A stretch of DNA of 32,042 nucleotides from Treponema sp. (GTDB lineage Bacteria; Spirochaetota; Spirochaetia; Treponematales; Breznakiellaceae), in NCBI GenBank assembly GCA_031281555.1, contig JAITFK010000093.1, positions 1 to 32,042 of the forward strand. Direction: 5' to 3'. Below are positions 15,152 through 21,622 of this stretch, piece after piece (position 1 is the stretch's first letter; each line of letters starts with the position of its first letter). The translations under genes were made by a program, and so were the position numbers. The notes below the pieces were generated by a model. That model was given only the letters and a program-made list of their open reading frames with translations, was not told the DNA's origin and did no database searches.

Positions 15152-15841
15152 TTGAATAACCATTACGAACTTCTTGGAATTAATCAGAGCGCTTCCCCGT
15201 CGGAAATAAAAAAAGCATTCCGCGAAAAGGCAAAACAGCTTCATCCCGATATAGCGGGCTCTGAGCGCGCCGAGGCAATGCGCAAACTTATCGGCGCATA
15301 CGAAGTTCTTTCTAACCATGAACGCCGTTTTGAGTACGACAAGGCATATTCGCGTTTTATAAAAAAATGCGGTTTTGATTACCGTAAATGGCTTTCAGAA
15401 CAGGAAGATCCTTCATGTCAGGCAAAACTGATATTTTTTGAACTGCTTCATCTTGAGGAAGAGAGGGCAATTGAAATCTGGCGTAAAAACGGCGGCCTTG
15501 ATTTTCAAATGGAAAAACACATAGACCGCGAAGACTGGATGGACTGTTCGTTTATTCTTGCGGAAGAATTGGACAAGAGAGGCTGTTCTTTTGAAGCGTT
15601 TAAATTGTTAGCTGTAATTCTGGCCGAAGAGCGGCGTAAACCGTATTTCAAACTCTTTACCGTAGAAATTGAAAATTTTATTAAACTGCTTGTAAAATCA
15701 AGGTTAAAATCAGAGCTTGACAGAGAAACATGGATTGATTGTTTAAAAACCATGATGGAACTTGGTTTTTCTGCGCGGGACGAAAAGCGTTTTATGAAAT
15801 CAATTAACGATGCGGTAAATAAAATAAAGGCAAAGGTATGA
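15152..15841 (+). CDS. J-domain (DnaJ-like) protein
   Basis: The 229-residue protein has a J domain at 3-65 with an intact HPD at 31-33 ('KQLHPDIAG'), which stimulates the ATPase of DnaK-type Hsp70s. There is no G/F-rich region, zinc finger or DnaJ C-terminal domain, so this is a class C J protein. The remaining 160 residues are helical and of unknown role, probably client-specific. The start is TTG at 15152, 5 nt after the preceding stop; no ATG places the J domain correctly and the ribosome-binding site is weak. The stop overlaps the map start as ATGA. Confidence 0.82.
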   Translation: MNNHYELLGINQSASPSEIKKAFREKAKQLHPDIAGSERAEAMRKLIGAYEVLSNHERRFEYDKAYSRFIKKCGFDYRKWLSEQEDPSCQAKLIFFELLHLEEERAIEIWRKNGGLDFQMEKHIDREDWMDCSFILAEELDKRGCSFEAFKLLAVILAEERRKPYFKLFTVEIENFIKLLVKSRLKSELDRETWIDCLKTMMELGFSARDEKRFMKSINDAVNKIKAKV

Positions 15842-16614
15842 TTCGTTTAAAAAATGAAAAACAAATTGAAGGTATAAGAAAATCATGTAAAATGTTATCC
15901 GCCATGTACCGTGAGCTTATTCCGCTTGTAAAACCCGGAATTCAAACAATTGAAATTGACATGTGGGTAAGAGACTGGATAAAAAAAGCGGGAGGTAGGC
16001 CTGTCTTTCTCGGATACACAATAAAGAAAAAACCGTATCCCGCTGCAATTTGTATTTCCGTTAATGAAGAAGTAATACACGGTATTCCTTCAAAAAGACG
16101 CATTCACGACGGAGATTTAGTTTCACTGGACTGCGGCATAGAACTTGACGGTTTTATAAGCGATCAGGCGGTAAGCATAGAAGCGGGCAACGCAGGCGAG
16201 ACAGTACACGAATTAAATAAAGTTACGCTTGAATGTTTATACAGGGGTATAACGGCGGTAAAGGCGGGAGACAGGCTTTTGCAAGTATCCCGCGCGGTGG
16301 AAAGCCACGCTAAATCATTCGGATACGGAATTGTGTATGATTTTTGCGGACATGGAACAGGAATTCAATTACATGAAGATCCGCAGGTTCCCAATTATCC
16401 GCACGGGCCGAATCCGAAAATGAGTAACGGCATGGTTTTGGCCATTGAGCCGATGATCAATGCGGGCACAGGCGATGTAAGAGTTCTTGACGACGAATGG
16501 ACTGTAATCACCGCCGACGGAAAGGTATCCGCTCACTGGGAGCATACGATTGCCGTATTTAACGGCAATACCGAAATACTGACAGATCCGCTTGAATCTT
16601 ATATCTTTGTGTAA
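15838..16614 (+). CDS. map: Methionine aminopeptidase, type I
   Basis: The 258-residue enzyme removes the initiator methionine from nascent proteins. All five metal ligands of the family are present: D98, D109, H172, E204 and E235, together with H81 in 'NEEVIHGIPS'. 'GHGTGIQLHEDPQVPNY' (171-187) and 'LAIEPMIN' (201-208) are diagnostic. It is the usual length for the bare catalytic domain, with no zinc-finger or SH3-binding extension. It overlaps the J-domain gene by 4 nt, so the two are translationally coupled. Confidence 0.96.
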   Translation: MIRLKNEKQIEGIRKSCKMLSAMYRELIPLVKPGIQTIEIDMWVRDWIKKAGGRPVFLGYTIKKKPYPAAICISVNEEVIHGIPSKRRIHDGDLVSLDCGIELDGFISDQAVSIEAGNAGETVHELNKVTLECLYRGITAVKAGDRLLQVSRAVESHAKSFGYGIVYDFCGHGTGIQLHEDPQVPNYPHGPNPKMSNGMVLAIEPMINAGTGDVRVLDDEWTVITADGKVSAHWEHTIAVFNGNTEILTDPLESYIFV

Positions 16615-16690
16615 CTATTCATGGTATTCGTATTTTTGTTAAAATAGAAATGTATTTCAAAAATTAAAAATATAATTTAACGGAGTTATT

Positions 16691-18193
16691 ATGAACATAG
16701 CGCAGAAACTTTCTTCAAAGAACCTTTTAATCTTTAATCTGGTTCTAATCGGAGCCATTTTCGGCTTTTCACTGGCATTTTTTTCATTTTCCTGTTCGTC
16801 GCAAAAATCGCGGGCGCAGGCTCAGGAAAGCACAGTTGTTATTCCTGAAAACGCTCTTGCCGTAGCGGAAAATTTACAGACTGTTATCCGTTCTGTTTCA
16901 GATAAATTACTGCCCTCGGTTGTAGAGCTGAAAACTGTGTCTATTAGACGTCAGCAGGCGCCTGAATTCAACGGAATTCCATGGGAATTCTTCTTTGGAC
17001 CGCGCGACCGCGATCAAAACAGACAGGAGCGCGAATACCGCTCCCAGGGTTTAGGTTCCGGGATAATTGTAAGGTATAAAAACGGCACTTATTATGCGCT
17101 AACAAACAACCACGTAGTAGACGGAGCAAATGAAATCAGGATTGCCACAAAAGAAGGAAAAGAATACCCTGCCGAACTCGTAGGAGTCGATGAACGAAAA
17201 GATTTAGCGATGGTTTCATTTAAAACCAATGATGTTTATCCTTTAGCTTCGCTTGGAGATTCAGACAGTGTAATGGTCGGAGACTGGGCAATAGCGATTG
17301 GCAACCCTCTTGGAGAACAATTTTCATTTTCCGTAACAATGGGTATTGTAAGCGCGGTAGGCCGGACAGGCGGCCCCGGCGGCAACATCAACGACTTTAT
17401 TCAGACAGACGCTCCGATTAATATGGGGAACTCAGGCGGCCCTCTTGTAAACATACGCGGAGAAGTTATAGGCATTAACACATGGATTGCGAGTAACATT
17501 TCTGGCGGAGGCAATGTCGGGCTTGGTTTTGCCATTCCTATTAATAACACAAAACGTTCTATTGATGAATTTATTGAAACAGGAACTACAAGCTACGGCT
17601 GGCTCGGAGTTTCATTGCAGGAGCCGACAAGAGAAACCATTACCGAACTTGGTATTGACGGAAAACGCGGAGCGCTGGCTTCACATGTATTCATCGGTTC
17701 TCCCGCCGACAAGGGAGGTATTAAACCAGGAGATTTTATCACTCATGTAAACGGCAAAGAAGTAAGGGGCGTAAACCAGCTTCAAATGATTGTAAGCGAT
17801 CTAAAACCCGGAGATCGCTCTTCGTTCACTGTTATAAGAGACAAGGTATCAAGAGAATTTAACGTCCGCATAGAAGCGCGCACCGATCAGGCGGCGGCAG
17901 ATAACAAAAAGCTTTGGCCGGGAGTTTATATTGTTCCGCTTACGGAACAATTAAAGAAAAATATGGATATAAGTGAGACTGCAAAAGGACTCTTTGCGGC
18001 GCAGGTTATTAACGGTTCTCCTGCAGATATAGTAGGTCTTAGGCCAAGCGATATAATAACGGCGGTTAACGGTGTAAAAGTAAATGACACCGCGTCCTTC
18101 TTTAAAGTGTTACGTGAAAAAACAGACAGTGAATTGTGGTTTGAAATTCAAAGAGGCGATGCCGTTCTGGAATCTTTGCGATTTAAAAAATAG
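16691..18193 (+). CDS. htrA: HtrA/DegP-family periplasmic serine protease with two PDZ domains
   Basis: The 500-residue protein has a hydrophobic N-terminal segment (12-34), then a trypsin-like domain with the triad H141 (NNHVVDG), D171 (RKDLAMV) and S248 (GNSGGPLV). A PDZ domain spans roughly 300-395, containing 'GSPADKGGIKPGDFI', and a second about 405-495, containing 'NGSPADIVGLRPSDII'. It degrades or chaperones misfolded envelope proteins. 'FSFSC' at 31-35 could be a relaxed spirochaetal lipobox, so the protein may be lipid-anchored rather than released; this is uncertain. GGAG (16682-16685) precedes the ATG. The 76-nt gap after map contains TATAAT (16671-16676) without a good -35, so a private promoter is possible. 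Confidence 0.93.
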   Translation: MNIAQKLSSKNLLIFNLVLIGAIFGFSLAFFSFSCSSQKSRAQAQESTVVIPENALAVAENLQTVIRSVSDKLLPSVVELKTVSIRRQQAPEFNGIPWEFFFGPRDRDQNRQEREYRSQGLGSGIIVRYKNGTYYALTNNHVVDGANEIRIATKEGKEYPAELVGVDERKDLAMVSFKTNDVYPLASLGDSDSVMVGDWAIAIGNPLGEQFSFSVTMGIVSAVGRTGGPGGNINDFIQTDAPINMGNSGGPLVNIRGEVIGINTWIASNISGGGNVGLGFAIPINNTKRSIDEFIETGTTSYGWLGVSLQEPTRETITELGIDGKRGALASHVFIGSPADKGGIKPGDFITHVNGKEVRGVNQLQMIVSDLKPGDRSSFTVIRDKVSREFNVRIEARTDQAAADNKKLWPGVYIVPLTEQLKKNMDISETAKGLFAAQVINGSPADIVGLRPSDIITAVNGVKVNDTASFFKVLREKTDSELWFEIQRGDAVLESLRFKK

Positions 18194-18199
18194 ATATAG

Positions 18200-18238
18200 G
18201 GAACCTCTGAAAACCCCGTTTGGGGGGGCAGAGGTTCC
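18200..18238 (+). terminator. Strong hairpin after htrA
   Basis: Arms GGAACCTCTG (18200-18209) and CAGAGGTTCC (18229-18238) pair perfectly; inside, CCCC (18214-18217) can pair with the G-run. No U-tract follows on either strand. It lies between convergent genes and probably helps termination or protects 3' ends. Confidence 0.6.
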
Positions 18239-18240
18239 AC

Positions 18241-18296
18241 GAAGAAAATCGCTAACTCATTAGAGTATAAGGAATTAGTGTAGTGCGATTTTCTTC
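18241..18296. terminator. Inverted repeat, likely bidirectional terminator
   Basis: Perfect 12-bp arms GAAGAAAATCGC (18241-18252) and GCGATTTTCTTC (18285-18296) flank a 32-nt loop that itself contains ACTC-ATTA-GAGT. It starts 3 nt after the preceding hairpin and ends just before the stop codon of the convergent MBL gene. Confidence 0.5.
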
Positions 18297-18301
18297 ATAA
18301 G

Positions 18302-18922
18302 TTAAATATCAACCCGGAATAAGGGGCTTTTATTGCGATTTTTATCATAGTTGAGAATATCCGCGTTAAATCTGCGTTCAGCTTCAAGCGTTGATGGCGG
18401 TCCGTGTCCGGGCAGAACAATATAATCACCCGGAAGCGAAAGAAGGCGGCTTCTCAGTTTATCCATCTGAGTAGCGGCTCCGTAGGCGCTTGCTGTGCTG
18501 CCTACAAGACCGGCTGTAAGCACATCGCCCGTAAAAAGTAAATTGTCTATTTTGTAAACTACAGAATCAGATGAATGACCCGGTATTGAAATAACCTCTA
18601 CGGAAAAACCGTTAGTTGCAATTTTATTTCCGTCCTTAACCATTGTAGTCTTATGATCCATGATACTTGGATTTACCGCAAATACCTCCGCGTCGTAAAT
18701 ACGCATTAATGTACGCAGCCCGCGCACATGGCTTAAGTGATCGTGCGTTATCAGCACGGCTTTAAGGACAAAATTATTGTTTTCCAGGGTTTCAAGCGTT
18801 ATTTTTTCCATGCTTCCCGGATCTACTATTACCGCAGCATTTTTATGCTTGTGCTTGTCTTCTATTCCCAAAATGTAACAATTACTGAAACTGTACGAGC
18901 AGTATTGAAAAAATAATTTCAT
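18302..18922 (-). CDS. Metallo-beta-lactamase-fold hydrolase (glyoxalase II-like) with altered metal motif
   Basis: The 206-residue protein has the MBL order of motifs: 'VIVDPG' near 32, 'LITHDHLSHVRG' near 57-68, 'IPGHSSDS', 'LLFTGDVL' and 'VLPGHGPPS'. These give the histidines and the bridging aspartate of a binuclear metal site. In the first motif the canonical H-x-H-x-D-H reads H-D-H-L-S-H; the codon is AGC, so the Asp ligand of metal 2 is replaced by Ser. Activity may depend on one metal or be altered. Closest in layout to glyoxalase II/persulfide-dioxygenase-like hydrolases, substrate unknown. The ATG overlaps the stop codon of the pentapeptide-repeat gene (TAATG). Confidence 0.82.
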   Translation of the reverse strand: MKLFFQYCSYSFSNCYILGIEDKHKHKNAAVIVDPGSMEKITLETLENNNFVLKAVLITHDHLSHVRGLRTLMRIYDAEVFAVNPSIMDHKTTMVKDGNKIATNGFSVEVISIPGHSSDSVVYKIDNLLFTGDVLTAGLVGSTASAYGAATQMDKLRSRLLSLPGDYIVLPGHGPPSTLEAERRFNADILNYDKNRNKSPLFRVDI

Positions 18923-19509
18923 TATTCTTCCGTTTCAAATACAGCTTCGGCGGTATTTGACGATTTAAAATCAATATGGTCATGTTTTGCGCTTGCGAAA
19001 TAAACACGCTTTAAATTACAGTTTACAAATGAAGATTTTGTTAAATCCGCGCTTATGAAACGGCTATTGTATAAATTAGAGTTGTTAAATGAAGTATTGA
19101 TAATTACCGCGCCTTCAAAATTGACATGCTCAATTTCTGAACCTGTAAATTTGCAGTCTTTGAAATCAGTTCCGGCAAATGACAAAAACTGAATATCCGA
19201 TTTTGCAAAATCACAGTTGGCAAAGCTTGAAAAATCAAAAAAATTCATTCTCATTTTAACACCGGAAAAATTACAGCCGGAAAATGAAGCTTCCTTAAAA
19301 TTACAGCCGTATAAGTGACGATCTGAAAAATCTATATTTACAAAATGTACGCCGGATAAAATTAAGTCCTTTATTGTTTTGTTTTCCGCAATGCAGCTGC
19401 AAATGCGCAAATACTCCTGCTCAGGATTTGCATGATGGGTAAAACACAAATTTGAACCTGATATGGCAGGCCTTCCGCATCCTGCAGCGCATGGATTAAT
19501 AAAGAACAT
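18922..19509 (-). CDS. Pentapeptide-repeat protein with N-terminal Cys cluster
   Basis: The 195-residue protein has a short N-terminal part with C7, C11, C22 and H25/H26 ('CAAGCGRP' and 'LCFTHH') that looks like a small metal-binding knuckle. From about 48 to 190 it has about 25 pentapeptide repeats (A/x-D/N-F/L-x-x), such as 'CNFKE ASFSG CNFSG', which fold into a right-handed quadrilateral beta-helix. Some such proteins mimic DNA and protect gyrase; most have no known role. It is co-transcribed and translationally coupled with the downstream MBL-fold gene. Only a weak Shine-Dalgarno precedes the ATG at 19509. Confidence 0.82.
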   Translation of the reverse strand: MFFINPCAAGCGRPAISGSNLCFTHHANPEQEYLRICSCIAENKTIKDLILSGVHFVNIDFSDRHLYGCNFKEASFSGCNFSGVKMRMNFFDFSSFANCDFAKSDIQFLSFAGTDFKDCKFTGSEIEHVNFEGAVIINTSFNNSNLYNSRFISADLTKSSFVNCNLKRVYFASAKHDHIDFKSSNTAEAVFETEE

Positions 19510-19537
19510 AACATCTTAAGTTTATCATAGTTCTGTC

Positions 19538-19566
19538 TTTACAACCAGCCCTGCGAAAGGTAAAAT
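19538..19566 (+). promoter_or_regulatory. Putative sigma-70 promoter of the Cys-rich/murI/rsgA/mutS2 run
   Basis: TTTACA (19538-19543), a 17-nt spacer and TAAAAT (19561-19566), each 5 of 6 consensus bases. The -10 ends 6 nt before the ATG at 19573, so the first gene would be leaderless. A GAAAGG at 19555-19560 could otherwise act as a distant ribosome-binding site (spacing 12). Confidence 0.5.
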
Positions 19567-19572
19567 AATAAT

Positions 19573-19866
19573 ATGTGTTGGTACTGCGGTTCACCCATAA
19601 TAAATGAAGAGCTTATAGGCCGTTCCGCGCGATGCGAAACATGCGGAAAAGATCTGCGTTCATGCAAAAATTGCCGTTTTTATCTTCCAGGCTCAAGAGG
19701 CGATTGCCGTGAATCAGGAGCGGAAGGCCAACATGACAAAGAACGCGCCAATTTTTGCGACTGGTTTTCGCTTGATGAAAAGTTTCGAAAGCAAAGTCAG
19801 GGTCTTTCAAAAGAGCGTGAAAAAGCAGAGGCTTCAAAAAACGCGTTTGATAATCTTTTCAAATAA
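19573..19866 (+). CDS. Cys-rich putative zinc-ribbon protein
   Basis: The 97-residue protein has eight cysteines in paired arrangement: C2-x2-C5, C21-x2-C24, C31-x2-C34, then C45 and C62. The blocks 'ETCGKDLRSCKNCRFYLPGSRGDC' (split as 'CETCGKDLRSCKNC' and 'FYLPGSRGDCRES') and 'DKERANFCDWF' look like a conserved family. It probably binds one or two zinc ions and sits in the cytoplasm. The charged tail (70-97) is helical. Its function is unknown; the 2-nt gap to murI suggests coupled expression. No good Shine-Dalgarno is at normal distance. Confidence 0.7.
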   Translation: MCWYCGSPIINEELIGRSARCETCGKDLRSCKNCRFYLPGSRGDCRESGAEGQHDKERANFCDWFSLDEKFRKQSQGLSKEREKAEASKNAFDNLFK

Positions 19867-19868
19867 AT

Positions 19869-20672
19869 ATGAATAATAAACCTGTATTATTTATGGATTC
19901 AGGCATCGGGGGAATTCCCTATTGTATGGATTTTATTAAAAAGAATCCGGGGGAAAGTGTCTGTTATCTTGCGGATCACGAAAATTATCCTTACGGCCCG
20001 CGCGGGAAAGAAGAATTGACAGGAATATTAATTTATTTATTGAAAAAACTTTTAACAAAAATCGAACCGAAAATTGCGGTATTGGCGTGTAACACGGCTA
20101 CAATAGCGGCTCTTTCTTCGCTGCGTGAAAACTTTTCGCAGATACCCTTTGTCGGAACAGTGCCGGCGATAAAGCCTGCGGCAAACGCAAGCAGTAAAGG
20201 AAAGGTCGGCGTTCTCGGAACGGCGCGGACAATTGAAGAAGTTAACAGTCTTAACCTTGCTGATAAATCATGTGAAATTTTCGGAATAGCCGCGCCTGAG
20301 CTTGTGGATTTTATCGAACTTCATTTTGATGGCTCAGAAAAAGAAAAAAATACTGAAATTGTAAAAAAGTACGTTGATATATTCAGGGCGGAAAATGTTG
20401 ATACTCTTGTACTTGGCTGTACTCATTTTCTTTTCCTTCTTGAGGAATTCCGCTGTGAAGCCGCTCCGTATTTTGAGGTTTTTGATTCTCTTGAGGGGAT
20501 TACGAAACGCATTGAATATCTCCTGGATGAAAACAGCGGTTTTTTGCGCGCGGAAAAAGATTCTATTTCTGTACACAGGCTTTTTGTAACAGGCAAAAAA
20601 GCATCTGATTCATTTTGGGAAAGAAGAGCTCATTCTCTGGGTTTTAACCTTATTATGTTAGACGAATTATGA
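19869..20672 (+). CDS. murI: Glutamate racemase
   Basis: The 267-residue enzyme converts L- to D-glutamate for peptidoglycan. Family motifs are 'FMDSGIGG' with D10-S11, 'LADHENYPYG', 'VLACNTAT' with catalytic C74, 'PAIKPA' and 'LGCTHF' with the second catalytic cysteine C184 and H186. Length is normal. It starts 2 nt after the Cys-rich gene with no own Shine-Dalgarno, so it probably depends on re-initiation. Its stop overlaps the rsgA start (ATGA). MurC, the next-stage ligase family, is encoded at the other end of the window. Confidence 0.95.
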   Translation: MNNKPVLFMDSGIGGIPYCMDFIKKNPGESVCYLADHENYPYGPRGKEELTGILIYLLKKLLTKIEPKIAVLACNTATIAALSSLRENFSQIPFVGTVPAIKPAANASSKGKVGVLGTARTIEEVNSLNLADKSCEIFGIAAPELVDFIELHFDGSEKEKNTEIVKKYVDIFRAENVDTLVLGCTHFLFLLEEFRCEAAPYFEVFDSLEGITKRIEYLLDENSGFLRAEKDSISVHRLFVTGKKASDSFWERRAHSLGFNLIMLDEL

Positions 20673-21622
20673 AAAACAATTCACGGATTCTTAAAGGGCT
20701 TGTAATACATGGTTCACGCAATATCATGACTGTCAGAGTAACAACGGAAAAAGGTATAAAAGAACTTGAATGCAGAATAAAGGGAAAAGTTTTAAAATCA
20801 AGCGAAAATTATTATAACCCCATTGCGCCCGGAGACTGGGTAAATATCGAATGGCAGAAAGAGGAAAATACGGCGATGATTCTTTCTGTTGAAGACAGGC
20901 GGAATCTTTTCAGGCGCTTTAACCAAAAAGAATCGCTTAGCCAGTTTCTTGCGGCAAATGTTGATCTTGTGCTTAGCGTCTGCACTGCGATCTCTCCTCC
21001 TTTCAGGCCGCGTTTTCTTGACCGTGTTCTTGTACAGGCTGATATTGAAGGAATGGAAGCGGTTATTATCTGCAATAAAATTGATCTTGAATATGACGAT
21101 ATTAATGTTGACGAACGGCTTGAAGATTTTAAACGTATCGGCTATAAGGTAATTACCGTATCCGCAAAGACAGGCGAAGGTCTTGAAGCGCTTCGCTGCG
21201 AAATAGAAGGAAAAACTTCCGTCTTGACAGGACAATCAGGAGTTGGAAAATCCAGCATCATAAATGCGTTAAAACCCGATGTAAATATCAGGGAAGGCGC
21301 TATTAACGAAAAATACAATCGCGGGGTTCATACAACTACAATGTCATTTATTGTAGACATTAATGCTTCAACACGCCTTATTGATACTCCGGGCGTACGG
21401 CTTTTTATACCGGACGGAATAAAAGCGGAAGAACTTATTTATAACATGAGAGAATTTGCTCCTCTTGCAGGGAAGTGCAGTTACGGTCTTTCATGTTCGC
21501 ATAAAACAGAAGCCGGCTGCAAAATAATGGAAGCGGTAAACGCGGGCGTCATTCATGAGGATCGTTATGAAAGCTTCCTGCGCATACGCGAAGACATTGA
21601 AGGAAACATCAGTGATTATTGA
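20669..21622 (+). CDS. rsgA: Ribosome small-subunit-dependent GTPase RsgA
   Basis: The 317-residue circularly permuted GTPase acts late in 30S maturation. An N-terminal OB-fold (about 10-75) is followed by GTPase motifs in permuted order: G4 NKID (136-139), G5 SAK (165-167), G1 GQSGVGKS (188-195), G2 'RGVHTTT' (218-224) and G3 DTPG (239-242). The C-terminal zinc knuckle uses C270, C276, H278 and C284; the first pair is C-x5-C rather than the usual C-x4-C, one residue longer than in E. coli or Bacillus. The gene overlaps murI by 4 nt and mutS2 by 11 nt. Confidence 0.95.
   Translation: MKNNSRILKGLVIHGSRNIMTVRVTTEKGIKELECRIKGKVLKSSENYYNPIAPGDWVNIEWQKEENTAMILSVEDRRNLFRRFNQKESLSQFLAANVDLVLSVCTAISPPFRPRFLDRVLVQADIEGMEAVIICNKIDLEYDDINVDERLEDFKRIGYKVITVSAKTGEGLEALRCEIEGKTSVLTGQSGVGKSSIINALKPDVNIREGAINEKYNRGVHTTTMSFIVDINASTRLIDTPGVRLFIPDGIKAEELIYNMREFAPLAGKCSYGLSCSHKTEAGCKIMEAVNAGVIHEDRYESFLRIREDIEGNISDY

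Noticed and set aside
14789-15319. 176-residue minus-strand ORF
   Set aside because: Antisense to the flavodoxin-like and J-domain genes, with no ribosome-binding site or recognisable domain.
16671-16676. TATAAT before htrA as a promoter
   Set aside because: No acceptable -35 at 16-18 nt; in AT-rich sequence a lone TATAAT is not enough for a separate feature.
18199-18298. Palindromic pair as a CRISPR repeat or attachment site
   Set aside because: Only one copy of each palindrome, no spacers, no integrase or cas genes in the window.
21555-21611. Upstream ATG for mutS2
   Set aside because: It would lie deep inside rsgA without a ribosome-binding site; the GTG at 21612 has GAAGGA at proper spacing.
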